DNA from: JBDIVL01 sp039794405
Lineage (GTDB): Bacteria; Planctomycetota; Brocadiia; Brocadiales; Brocadiaceae
DNA length: 23,144 nucleotides
Reading direction: 5' to 3'
Assembly: GCA_039794405.1 (NCBI GenBank)
Contig: JBDIVL010000058.1
Location: forward strand, 1-23,144
This document shows, one piece after another, positions 5,587 to 13,519 of the stretch (positions within the stretch are counted from its first letter, which is position 1; every line of letters starts with the position of its first letter). A program made the position numbers and the translations under genes. The notes beneath the pieces are model-generated. The model was not told where the DNA came from and ran no database searches. It saw nothing but the letters and a program-made list of their open reading frames with translations.

Positions 5587-6552
5587 TTAACCTCCGTAAG
5601 GCTGAACCTTGCTTAAAATATCTGCTATAATCCCACTGAATGCAGCAAGCCCATCAAATGTCATAACTGTTATAGGATTATTGTTAGTTGTTCTGTTCAG
5701 ATTTTCTGCAATCTTCTTTATCTCCTCTCGATAATTTGGATTAAGGCCACTAATCACGGGTGCTGGTAGTGTACTTAACGATGTAGCCACAACTCCGCTA
5801 AAATCGAGGATGTGTGGGTGTTGTGTATTGCGATGAGCACCTGTTGGTTTAACAAAAGTATTCAGAACACTTTTTAAAAGGGCTTTTATTCTGGCCTGCC
5901 TGTCAACTCCATCCACATATGCAAGGGTAATGTCATTCCGACCAACCTTGTAGAGATCAACATTTACTACGACGGCATATTGGCCTGAAGAAGCGGGTCG
6001 ATGAAAAATATTCTGCCCAAGATTCTCTCCTGTTCCGGAACCTTTTCCACGACCTTCGGGTACATACTTGGCATAAAAATAGGATTCAGTTCTTGTATTA
6101 TCAGGACATCCTACAATCCATCCGAATTCAATAGAGGATTTACGGGCAATAGAACGGCCTTTTTTGCCAATTTCACTTGTTATTAAAATCCCCTCAGCAT
6201 CATCAATTACACATTTTTTTATTGCCTCAGAAATTATTTCGCTGTCTTTTGTCTCTGTCGTAAAACTGTTGTTTTTTGTGAATGACTCATCAGCGCATAT
6301 TCTATTGGCATCAAACGTATCACATCCTTCACATAAAGGAAGGTTGTTTGATTTTGCCTCCATAAAGAGATGCTCTGCCTGGATATGTTTGAACATATCA
6401 CCAGAAACGGCGTTTACCGTGTGATTCTTTCCCTCTTTGTCTATAATTTCCACCATACGTGTCATCGTAGTATTTCCTTCGCTTCCTTCGTTATTAAGGG
6501 CATGAAGGTTCATCGTTACAATGCCGGAAATACTGAGAGAGTGTAGTTTCAT
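5587..6552 (-). CDS. cas7: Cas7, Csa2/DevR-like crRNA-backbone subunit
   Basis: The 321-aa protein begins with the pattern of the DevR/Csa2 Cas7 family: SLSISGIVTMNLHALNNEGS at about 5-24, TRMVEIID, and VNAVSGDMFKHIQAEHL near 48-64. A Cys-rich insertion (CEGCDTFDANRIC near 98-110) and RKSSIEFGWIVGCP follow. Cas7 polymerises along the crRNA spacer in Cascade. It starts 1 nt after the cas8 stop with GGAGGG upstream, so expression should be coupled and stoichiometry set by translation. The family is typical of I-A and Myxococcus dev-type loci, unlike the Csb1 expected in I-G. Confidence 0.88.
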   Translation of the reverse strand: MKLHSLSISGIVTMNLHALNNEGSEGNTTMTRMVEIIDKEGKNHTVNAVSGDMFKHIQAEHLFMEAKSNNLPLCEGCDTFDANRICADESFTKNNSFTTETKDSEIISEAIKKCVIDDAEGILITSEIGKKGRSIARKSSIEFGWIVGCPDNTRTESYFYAKYVPEGRGKGSGTGENLGQNIFHRPASSGQYAVVVNVDLYKVGRNDITLAYVDGVDRQARIKALLKSVLNTFVKPTGAHRNTQHPHILDFSGVVATSLSTLPAPVISGLNPNYREEIKKIAENLNRTTNNNPITVMTFDGLAAFSGIIADILSKVQPYGG

Positions 6553-6553
6553 T

Positions 6554-8242
6554 CTATTTGCCCTCCTTATTTGTTAAAGTTCCGTTTTCGGCTTCAATTT
6601 TAGGTGATCTGGCATATCCGTAGGCTAAAAGAAGCATGCCGACCAGTTCACTCTGGTCTTTCCCATTATTTTCGATAAGAGATACCACCTGATCAAGGTC
6701 TTCTTTTGAAACGGTATGATATTTACCTTCAAGCCTATTTGTCACTTCCCAGTTATAATCCTGAATAAACTCGGCCAATACCGGAATAAATTCTTTTGCC
6801 CCTCCTTTAATTTTTTGCTTCCATTTTTGGGCTAGGCCGAATCGTACGTCCCATTTCTTGTTGTTTTGTTGCTGTAACCATAAAGCTGTTATAGTGGCAT
6901 TTCTAATAGCCCAAGCAACACTCAAAAATCCTGGGTTTTCTACAATCTCTTTCATTCCATACCTCCTTTCAAAAAGTATCGTTAGATTTTCCGTAGAAAA
7001 TTCTTTTACCCATTCTTTCTTACCTCGTTTTTCCATAATATAGACTGCAAATCTCGCCAAGAAATCAAGAAGGTCTGATACACCACCAGTTGTAAGCCAT
7101 TTTCTGTATTGCTGAAGAATTGGAACGTCGCCGGAATGGGATTCATCCAAAGAACTTAAACAACCTTGCTTTCTCTGTCCGTTTTCGTAATATCCAATAT
7201 GCTCACGGATAATTCCTAAAAAAACATTTGCGTCGTTTCTATCTTTAATGCAAAACCAATTTGGTAACGGTAAGAATGCGTCATTCATAAGGGCTGCGGC
7301 CGTTCCCATGCTTTTAAAAAATGCCTGACGTAGTCCTCTCACTACTTCTGCCGGTCTTTTTCTTCTTAAACCAATAGATTGCCCCATAACATCAGAATGC
7401 ATTATCAACTCTTCAGCCAAACGCAGAGAGGCTTCTATATCCAGCCGTATGCCTCCCCAAAGATTCAGGTCTAAAAGTTTTTCCCGAAGCATTGCAAGTG
7501 CTTTTGGTCCTATCTCAGCAGGTTCAATGACAAAGAGTTTAAAGTCATCTCCATTTCGATAAGGGAGCATTGCAATATAAGCCCCACGGTATTTCATCCA
7601 TTCAACAAATGGCTGAATAACTTCGTCACTTATTGCCCCTGGTGATTTTGCTATTGTTTTAGCCGCATGCACACCTTTTCCAGAAGCGGGGTTGTAAAAC
7701 TGGCTGTTGCTTACTCGAAGCGGTTCAAATCGTCCAATCGGCTCAAGCAGTCCAAGTTCATTTTGTGCCCATTTAAGTGCCTCCGTAGGATTTTGGATTA
7801 CCCAGTGATAGACCTCTTTGTCCGAACCCCACCCCTTTCTCATTGATTCGAGAATTGCGGCAGGACGGTATTCTCTGTGTGGTTTTCCAATTGTTGTTAA
7901 ACCTTGTTCTTCAAGGGCAGTATCTATTACTTTCTTTCTTTTAGCAGCACCCTTTTTTTGCCCGTCTGCACGACTTTTTTCCTCTTCATAATCCAAAACC
8001 AAGACGCCAGACGGCTTGTCCTTTTCCTTACTCTTTTTCCAAATGTAATAAAATCCCGGCGATGGCGGCTTTAATCCTTCTGGCGACACATCCTTTGGGC
8101 ACTCTATTTGGCAGTGAGTTCCCATATCCCGGATGATTGCTTGTGTGCCACTTATCTCTTCTAAAAGGCTGGCAGTCCCTATTGCCCTTAATGAATCGGC
8201 ATATGTCCCTGTTCCTTTGGGAACTTCTATTGTTTTCATCAC
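6554..8242 (-). CDS. cas8: Cas8-like large subunit of Cascade (subtype unassigned)
   Basis: The 562-aa protein lies exactly where the large subunit belongs, between cas3 and cas7. Its GTG (8242) overlaps the cas3 stop by 4 nt, and a second candidate, ATG at 8239, has AGGA 8 nt upstream. Large subunits diverge too far for firm recognition by eye. Visible features are an N-terminal region with a charged Lys-rich linker (about 88-105) and the segment SNSQFYNPASGKGVHAAKT at about 178-196. The latter loosely recalls a conserved N-P-x-x-G-K-G block in some Cas8a/Csx proteins. Helical C-terminal sequence could provide the small-subunit function, since no separate small-subunit gene is present. The expected role is PAM recognition and Cas3 recruitment. 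Confidence 0.75.
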   Translation of the reverse strand: MMKTIEVPKGTGTYADSLRAIGTASLLEEISGTQAIIRDMGTHCQIECPKDVSPEGLKPPSPGFYYIWKKSKEKDKPSGVLVLDYEEEKSRADGQKKGAAKRKKVIDTALEEQGLTTIGKPHREYRPAAILESMRKGWGSDKEVYHWVIQNPTEALKWAQNELGLLEPIGRFEPLRVSNSQFYNPASGKGVHAAKTIAKSPGAISDEVIQPFVEWMKYRGAYIAMLPYRNGDDFKLFVIEPAEIGPKALAMLREKLLDLNLWGGIRLDIEASLRLAEELIMHSDVMGQSIGLRRKRPAEVVRGLRQAFFKSMGTAAALMNDAFLPLPNWFCIKDRNDANVFLGIIREHIGYYENGQRKQGCLSSLDESHSGDVPILQQYRKWLTTGGVSDLLDFLARFAVYIMEKRGKKEWVKEFSTENLTILFERRYGMKEIVENPGFLSVAWAIRNATITALWLQQQNNKKWDVRFGLAQKWKQKIKGGAKEFIPVLAEFIQDYNWEVTNRLEGKYHTVSKEDLDQVVSLIENNGKDQSELVGMLLLAYGYARSPKIEAENGTLTNKEGK

Positions 8243-10668
8243 TCTCTTCCTTTCTGGCTTTTCTGATCAGCCAATCGAAGCCTTCTGACAAGAAACACAT
8301 AAAGAGGCCATAATCTTTCGTCAGCACTATTTTTACTGAAACACAAGAGGTCGTCCTTAAACACATTTTGAATAATATTGTCAGGTTTGTCGGTCAAAAC
8401 AACTTTCCTATCGGAAGTAAACGGAAGAGTTTCCTTTACCCATTTAGAGGCATCATCAATCAACTTAAAATCTCCCAAAGATTCCGTAAACGCCCCATGA
8501 TGCCTGGCAATAGCTGTCCAAACGGCAACAGCAACATCTTCTCCCATACAATCTATTAACCATTGTCCCATTGCATATGCCCCTTCAGCGGCGTGGGGAG
8601 GTTGTTTCGGTAACTGTATCTTCTGCTCAAAATCGGTTTCAGGGTTATAATCTGAGTGGGCAATAGGCTCGTCTGTCAACTTTTGAGGGTTTTTAAATTG
8701 TTGCCACTTCCGAACCGACTCTTGCCATTTTACGGAAAGTTTTCCCACATCATGGAAAGCACAACTCATTATAGCCCACATTTCTAATTGATCGGCTGAG
8801 ACTTCATATTTACGACTCAGTTTTATTGTCGCGTTGCGATAGAAACGGCTCATAGCACTGCATTGCTCAACCACTTTTTGGATATGCTCTCTGTAAGTTT
8901 CATAATGGATTTTGTAACGAGGAATAGCTGGTCTATCGAAATATTTTGATTCTTCATAATCTCCATTTACGCCTATTTGTAAGCCTAATTTCTGCGAATA
9001 TGAAGCAAATTGGGGATTGATAACAATGAGCCACGAAACGTTTTTAAGTGACTCTTTTGCAGTGATGCATTCCCACCCAAACGAAATATCACTTTCGTCA
9101 TCGATAATATTGGAACTCTCCGTTGGATACCAGGCAACCGTCTCTCCAAAATCCCGGCTTTCCTCAAAAAACGGAACAAGGTTATAAAGGCTTATGCGGG
9201 AGACAGAAAGCATTCTCGGCCATCTATCTTTATTAAACTGTAAAGAAGCCGGTTTATTACTAATGATTACATTTACAGATGCCACATCTCGTATTAATTC
9301 TCTAACAACTGTCTCATTACGACCATCCATAGCCTCATTAACCTTATTTCTCAAACTCCCTTGATTCTGTCGGTATGAATCTAAATATTTTGCCTCATGA
9401 AGCGTATGCACTTTATCCAACCTTTCAAGCTCCGCCGTAAAATCCAGTATTTCCCCATTCTCAGGCAACTGTTCCAAAATGGTCCTTGTATTTTCAATCA
9501 ATGCTTTCTGATCGTTATCACGGTAAGGGCCTAAAACAGGCCCTTTTTCATTTGTTTCAAGCTCATACACCCAGATAGTTCCAATTCCACGTTCGCCTTC
9601 ATATCTTGCACAACGCCCTGCTCGCTGAACAATACTGTTTAACGGTGCAAGTTCCGTATGGAGATTGTCAGCCGAAATATCTATGCCTGCTTCGATCACC
9701 TGGGTAGTCACAAGAATGACATCCGTTTTTACGGCATCTTTTCCAAACCATTCCTTAAGATCATCCTCTGTATTCTTCCTATCCTCGGAATAAAATCGGC
9801 TGTGGAGCAGCATTAGCTTTGTGTTGGTGGATCCCTTTAATTTATCTTTCAGTTCTTTAAAGATATTCTGTGCCCTTGTGACGGTATTTAAGATGACAAT
9901 GGAACGTTTGCCAGCATGATGATTCAGAACATCATCTGAAGAGAGCGGCCTGTTTATCCAGCGATAGGTGCGCTTCTTCTCCCTGTGGGAAGGGAGAAAC
10001 AAAACCTCTTCACGTTTCAGTTGAACAGTCTCACCGCCGAGGATTTCCTTGAGAGTGTTCAGGCTCTTGGTAGAAAGGGTAGCCGTCATAATGACAAATT
10101 GGGAAAAAGGCTTTAATCTTTCCAGCATTTCAATAGCTGTATCCATTGACTTACCTGGTTCCAGGAGATGAAACTCGTCAAATACCACGAGGCTTCCGAG
10201 CAATGCCCCGGCATTAACGTTTCCGAGCCTCTGAGGAAGAGAAACAGGGCAGTTGAGATAAGAAGAGAGGCACTGGTCAATCGTTGTAAAAACAATATCG
10301 CCTTCAAAAAAAGGATCGTTTTTCTGTTCGCCAGTTTGGATTGTAATTACAAGCTCATTTTTATGATTTGTTCGTTCTTCCGGCAGGGTCTTTACATCAA
10401 AGACATTTTTACAGCAGGCTACAATTTCAGTAAATATTGTGGTGGCAAGGGTTCGCAGCGGCAATACATAAATCAAATGGTCAACAAATAGAGTGCTGTT
10501 CCTCCTTGCCAGAAGAAATGGCAGCAAGGCGGCCCAGGTCTTTCCGGCTCCTGTAGGAGCGCATAGGAAAATATTTTTCCAACTCAAAATATATTGAGCA
10601 ACCTCTTCTTGGTACAAATAGGGAATAAATCTTTTATTTCCAGTTAGTTCATTAAACAGAATTCTCAC
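8239..10668 (-). CDS. cas3: Cas3 helicase-nuclease, helicase N-terminal and HD C-terminal
   Basis: The 809-aa protein starts with a superfamily 2 helicase: Walker A APTGAGKTW at 38-46, DEFH at 164-167, TATLS at 195-199, QRAGRCAR at 348-355. The HD nuclease follows at the C-terminus, with H595, HD at 639-640 in FHDVGKLSVKWQ, H692, and HH at 723-724. This helicase-then-HD order is the reverse of most Cas3 proteins and is typical of I-G (formerly I-U); in I-A the two parts are separate genes. The start is a GTG with GGAG 10 nt upstream, lying inside the last codons of abiEii, so the two genes overlap by 17 nt. All catalytic motifs appear intact. Cas3 unwinds and degrades targeted DNA. Confidence 0.95.
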   Translation of the reverse strand: MRILFNELTGNKRFIPYLYQEEVAQYILSWKNIFLCAPTGAGKTWAALLPFLLARRNSTLFVDHLIYVLPLRTLATTIFTEIVACCKNVFDVKTLPEERTNHKNELVITIQTGEQKNDPFFEGDIVFTTIDQCLSSYLNCPVSLPQRLGNVNAGALLGSLVVFDEFHLLEPGKSMDTAIEMLERLKPFSQFVIMTATLSTKSLNTLKEILGGETVQLKREEVLFLPSHREKKRTYRWINRPLSSDDVLNHHAGKRSIVILNTVTRAQNIFKELKDKLKGSTNTKLMLLHSRFYSEDRKNTEDDLKEWFGKDAVKTDVILVTTQVIEAGIDISADNLHTELAPLNSIVQRAGRCARYEGERGIGTIWVYELETNEKGPVLGPYRDNDQKALIENTRTILEQLPENGEILDFTAELERLDKVHTLHEAKYLDSYRQNQGSLRNKVNEAMDGRNETVVRELIRDVASVNVIISNKPASLQFNKDRWPRMLSVSRISLYNLVPFFEESRDFGETVAWYPTESSNIIDDESDISFGWECITAKESLKNVSWLIVINPQFASYSQKLGLQIGVNGDYEESKYFDRPAIPRYKIHYETYREHIQKVVEQCSAMSRFYRNATIKLSRKYEVSADQLEMWAIMSCAFHDVGKLSVKWQESVRKWQQFKNPQKLTDEPIAHSDYNPETDFEQKIQLPKQPPHAAEGAYAMGQWLIDCMGEDVAVAVWTAIARHHGAFTESLGDFKLIDDASKWVKETLPFTSDRKVVLTDKPDNIIQNVFKDDLLCFSKNSADERLWPLYVFLVRRLRLADQKSQKGRE

Positions 10669-11503
10669 TAAAAAGTTTCTCCAGTTTTACCCTTAATTCA
10701 CTTAAAACTTTATCAACATCCGGCAAATCTCTCAAATGGCTTCCTAAAGACGGTTTCCAATTTTCTTTTATTTGTTCCACCCCATGAAAAAAAGAATCGA
10801 TCCTTTTAAATTCTACTTCTTTGAGCTTACATTTCTTTTCAAAAAATATTGCAATTTCCTCAAATCTTAAAGACTCTGAATAAAAGACAGATAAATACCA
10901 TAAGTCGTAATAATCACGGGGCCATCTTCGTTGTAAAATAGTACGAAGTTTTTCCGCATATATCTCTTCCATACTATAACTGAGAACTTTTGCCGTAATA
11001 TCTTTAGAATCAGAGTATAAATGAAAAATATTCTTCGAGACAGAAGAAGACAATATTGGTTCTCTTAGTGAAATATCGATCTTAATTGATGTCTTCCACC
11101 TTTCGGAAGGAAGTATCTTATCTTTATGTTTAGCTCCCCAAAAAGGGATTTTGAATTCATATCCCATTAATCGATCATTGGATTGCATATCTTTAATCTG
11201 GATAGGCCCAAATGAAATTCCTGCATTTTGGTAAATTACGTCATGTATTATCTCAAGTTCTTTTTTTATTTTTTCCCATTCAATCTCTGATAGGCTCGAA
11301 AAATCAAGGTCTTCAGAAAATCGGAAGTGTTTGAAATAAAGCTTGCGCAAGCAAGTTCCACCTTTAAAACGAAAGCAATCTTTAAAAAGGCTGCGATTGT
11401 ACAGCCCATTAAGATAATGCCCAAGCACCCAGTCTTTATCTACTGTTTCAATAGGAACTCCCCATTCTACTGATTTTTTACTTAACTCACTAAAAGGAAT
11501 CAT
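10652..11503 (-). CDS. abiEii: AbiEii toxin, nucleotidyltransferase of a type IV toxin-antitoxin pair
   Basis: The 283-aa protein has the AbiEii/AbiGii nucleotidyltransferase signature: FKGGTCLRKLYF at 46-57, RFSEDLDFSSL at 61-71, and the downstream block YAEKLRTILQRRWPRDYYDL near 182-201. AbiEii proteins are nucleotidyltransferases that stop growth and can cause phage abortive infection; relatives modify tRNA acceptor ends. The ATG overlaps the abiEi stop as TAATG, and the gene end overlaps cas3 by 17 nt. Toxin, antitoxin and cas3 are therefore likely on one message with coupled translation. No truncation is seen. Coupling to cas3 is an observation of layout; a functional link is inference. 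Confidence 0.93.
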   Translation of the reverse strand: MIPFSELSKKSVEWGVPIETVDKDWVLGHYLNGLYNRSLFKDCFRFKGGTCLRKLYFKHFRFSEDLDFSSLSEIEWEKIKKELEIIHDVIYQNAGISFGPIQIKDMQSNDRLMGYEFKIPFWGAKHKDKILPSERWKTSIKIDISLREPILSSSVSKNIFHLYSDSKDITAKVLSYSMEEIYAEKLRTILQRRWPRDYYDLWYLSVFYSESLRFEEIAIFFEKKCKLKEVEFKRIDSFFHGVEQIKENWKPSLGSHLRDLPDVDKVLSELRVKLEKLFSENSV

Positions 11504-12300
11504 TATAAAGCGGTCCCTGCCATAGTATATATCTCTGATTCTGTATGATTAACGATTAATCGCCACTTTTTCAGATGTTTACCCTTAGCTGAAGACAAAG
11601 GGTTGAGTAATGTATACTTAGGCAACAGAACTTGCGCAGCATTTGCCCGAAAATCTTCAAACCCTTTTAGATTTAATATTTCTGATAAATAGCCCAACCG
11701 CTTAATAAGTGTATTGTTCTCCATTTTTAAAGCATATTGCCATAATTTTTCTTTATCTAATCTTTCGTGCGATACAAAGAGACCTTTGACTGCCTCTGTA
11801 AAACCTCCGGCATATTCAGGTAAATCGAAACAATCAACGATGGTCTTTTCTATATCAGTGATAAAATAAGAATCTCGACCAATCCATTCTTTTCTAATTC
11901 CAAAAAATTTATGAGGGCTTATAGTTATGAATTGGTATCGAACATTCAGTATTTCTTTATTCTGCTTTCTCTTACTCGTTTGAATATGAATAATGTTAGG
12001 GATTTGTTCTGTTAACCCATAATAATTCAATGCTGAAGAATATGCTATTGCCGATGGTTCTACTAGTCTTGTCCCGATTAAGAACGAATCTACATCTCTA
12101 TTGGAAAGGATATACTTTCCACGCTCTACCTGTGTAATTAATCCCTTTCGTTTAAGGTTCATTAAAAGAGTTGTGCAATTCTTAAATAACCTAAAGGTTT
12201 TTATCTCTTTTGTTGAGAAAATAATATTTCCTTTTTCAGAAAGAAAATTAAATAGATTTCTTTCCTCTATTGATATTCCATGAGTATAAATACGTCTCAT
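11503..12300 (-). CDS. abiEi: AbiEi antitoxin and autorepressor
   Basis: The 265-aa protein matches the AbiEi antitoxin family. Residues 1-70 form a winged-helix DNA-binding domain (LLMNLKRKGLITQVERGKYI). The C-terminal part has the family block FITDIEKTIVDCFDLPEYAG near 145-164. In studied AbiE systems AbiEi neutralises AbiEii without direct binding (type IV) and represses its own operon by binding inverted repeats. The ATG at 12300 is preceded by AAAGG, and that site lies inside a strong inverted repeat (12307-12318 with 12348-12359) that fits an AbiEi operator. It is the first gene of a run that continues through abiEii into cas3-cas8-cas7-cas5. Confidence 0.92.
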   Translation of the reverse strand: MRRIYTHGISIEERNLFNFLSEKGNIIFSTKEIKTFRLFKNCTTLLMNLKRKGLITQVERGKYILSNRDVDSFLIGTRLVEPSAIAYSSALNYYGLTEQIPNIIHIQTSKRKQNKEILNVRYQFITISPHKFFGIRKEWIGRDSYFITDIEKTIVDCFDLPEYAGGFTEAVKGLFVSHERLDKEKLWQYALKMENNTLIKRLGYLSEILNLKGFEDFRANAAQVLLPKYTLLNPLSSAKGKHLKKWRLIVNHTESEIYTMAGTAL

Positions 12301-12306
12301 AAGTTA

Positions 12307-12359
12307 CCTTTTATGTAAATATTCCATTAACAAAGCCCTAATTTAAATTACATAAAAGG
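12307..12359 (-). promoter_or_regulatory. Inverted repeat, candidate AbiEi operator
   Basis: CCTTTTATGTAA at 12307-12318 and TTACATAAAAGG at 12348-12359 are perfect 12-bp inverted copies 41 bp apart start to start, with near matches extending a few bases further. The proximal copy covers the abiEi ribosome-binding site. Known AbiEi repressors bind two inverted repeats in their promoter, so this is the natural operator. If so, AbiEi would also set transcription of the downstream cas interference genes. Confidence 0.7.
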
Positions 12360-12363
12360 GTAT

Positions 12364-12392
12364 ATTTTGCCAATTCAACCTTGTCCTTGCAA
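12364..12392 (-). promoter_or_regulatory. Possible promoter of abiE-cas operon
   Basis: On the minus strand, TTGCAA (12392-12387) and CAAAAT (12369-12364) are separated by 17 nt, just upstream of the distal operator half. The -10 match is weak. It is the best spaced pair I can see before abiEi. Confidence 0.3.
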
Positions 12393-12407
12393 TTTTTTTC
12401 TCCTACA

Positions 12408-12444
12408 CTACCCACAGATTCTTTGTCCAAATGAATAATGGCAT
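12408..12444. repeat. 37-nt direct repeat, copy 1
   Basis: This begins CTACCCACAGATTCTTTGTC and differs at only 2 of 37 positions from 13061-13097, in the same orientation. The two copies bracket the degraded MNT/HEPN module. Each also lies roughly 75-110 nt upstream of a TA gene start (abiEi, mntA), so either a module-boundary repeat or a shared upstream sequence is possible. Confidence 0.85.
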
Positions 12445-12498
12445 ATGCCCTCCAATTTGAATTTCCTTATAAGACTCCGAGGATATTTTTGATTGCTG

Positions 12499-12659
12499 TT
12501 AAGAAGGTTTTTCCTTTTTCAAAAGTGCCTGTGCAGCATAAAACAGAGAGTAATAGATTTTGCTGGCGCCATCTGATGGGTAACCAATATTCATTAATCC
12601 TTTAGCTACTTCAAGGGCATGTTCTGTTTTGCTATAAGCCTTTTGACTTCCTCGCTCAT
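12499..12659 (-). pseudogene. HEPN toxin gene of MNT/HEPN pair, frameshifted and truncated
   Basis: The natural start is the ATG at 12659, overlapping the mntA stop as ATGA. It reads MSEEVKRLIAK and then loses frame at the A-run (TTTT on the plus strand, 12627-12630). With one base restored it continues TEHALEVAKGLMNIGYPSDG, then ASKIYYSLFYAAQALLKKE, the first half of a HEPN domain, and then stops. Typical HEPN toxins are about 130 aa with an R-x4-6-H RNase motif in the second half; that half is absent. The toxin is therefore almost certainly inactive. The one-base shift alone could be a sequencing error; the C-terminal loss would not be explained that way. Confidence 0.8.
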
Positions 12660-12985
12660 ACAGAAATACCTTCTTTTTGAATGTGTTTATAAAAAGAAAA
12701 ACTCCTGGCTGTTGCCTCATTAAACCGTGATTTGCTGAAAACCTTAAGAGAAATTATTGGTTTAAAGTCATAATCCCACATTACACTATAGGCAACATCC
12801 TCCAGTTTTTTCTCAATTTCAGGAGTTTTTTCTCTTACGAGAACAATAACATCCAGATCAGAATCTTCCATCTCTTCATCCCTCGCCCTTGAACCAAATA
12901 CGATTACTTTTTCTATCTGAACCCAAATATCCTCTGCCAATCGCCTCCTAAATTCCAAAATAATCCCTTTATCTTTTTCTTTCAT
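12656..12985 (-). CDS. mntA: MntA-type minimal nucleotidyltransferase antitoxin
   Basis: The 109-aa protein is a minimal nucleotidyltransferase with the active-site pattern VIVFGSRARDEEMEDSDLDV (about 27-46; GSRAR plus the D-x-D pair) and a third acidic position in WDYDFKPIISL. In MNT/HEPN systems this protein adds AMP groups to the HEPN RNase toxin and inactivates it. Here the partner gene downstream is broken, so MntA is an antitoxin without a working cognate toxin. The ATG at 12985 has no strong ribosome-binding site. The reading frame is intact to its ATGA overlap with the HEPN remnant. Confidence 0.87.
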   Translation of the reverse strand: MKEKDKGIILEFRRRLAEDIWVQIEKVIVFGSRARDEEMEDSDLDVIVLVREKTPEIEKKLEDVAYSVMWDYDFKPIISLKVFSKSRFNEATARSFSFYKHIQKEGISV

Positions 12986-13060
12986 TCATGTAAAAATCAT
13001 GCTAATTTTACAGTGGGCATTAACTCATCTAACGACTGCATTCAAACATCTTTCTTTTAT

Positions 13061-13097
13061 CTACCCACAGATTCTTTGTCCAGATGAATAATTGCAT
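13061..13097. repeat. 37-nt direct repeat, copy 2
   Basis: Same sequence and orientation as 12408-12444 with two substitutions. It lies 76 nt upstream of the mntA start. Confidence 0.85.
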
Positions 13098-13202
13098 GGT
13101 TATGGTATTCATTACATGAAACCGAACATTCTCAGCTTGTCATTTCGAAGAAGCAGAGCGAATGAGAAATTTTTGGTTCGACACAAGGAAGAGATGAAGA
13201 CT

Positions 13203-13235
13203 CCCCGTGTTGGTTCAATCGTCCACGATTGAACC
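13203..13235. repeat. Palindromic repeat GGTTCAATC...GATTGAACC, copy 1
   Basis: 13212-13235 is a perfect palindrome with 11-bp arms (GGTTCAATCGT and its complement) and a 2-nt centre. The 33 nt from 13203 to 13235 recur exactly at 13739-13771. Just outside lies CGTTTGGGC, whose complement GCCCAAACG flanks copy 3, so copies 1 and 3 form a larger imperfect inverted repeat. Confidence 0.85.
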
Positions 13236-13302
13236 GGAACGTTTGGGCATGTTATTGACATATGACATCAATCCAAAGCCTCTGTACCAGTTCGGGACAT
13301 AT

Positions 13303-13325
13303 GGTTCAATCTACAGGATTGAGCC
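13303..13325. repeat. Palindromic repeat, copy 2 (diverged)
   Basis: GGTTCAATC, 5-nt centre CTACAG-like, then GATTGAGCC; one arm position has changed. Confidence 0.7.
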
Positions 13326-13346
13326 GAATCAAGCGCCCAAACGTAT

Positions 13347-13369
13347 GGTTCAATCTGCAAGATTGAACC
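13347..13369. repeat. Palindromic repeat, copy 3
   Basis: GGTTCAATC, centre TGCAA, GATTGAACC, a perfect palindrome apart from the centre. Its flanks (GCCCAAACGTAT before, CAACCCGAA after) recur around the copy interrupted at 14778-15003. Confidence 0.8.
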
Positions 13370-13519
13370 AACCCGAAATTCCTAAACGTTCTAAATTATC
13401 TGCTATATAGGAACAATTATGTTTGGTTTCATTGAGCAGATACTATAAAGACTGGATAAAGTACTTATTTTCTCCTCTTTTCGTGTTTTCCTGAAATATT
13501 AGATACAACGAATTTAGTT

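Noticed and set aside
13207..13410. Plus-strand frames starting MLVQSSTIEP at 13207 and 13743
   Set aside because: Both begin in copies of the same 33-nt palindromic repeat, which explains the shared N-terminus; no coding signal beyond that.
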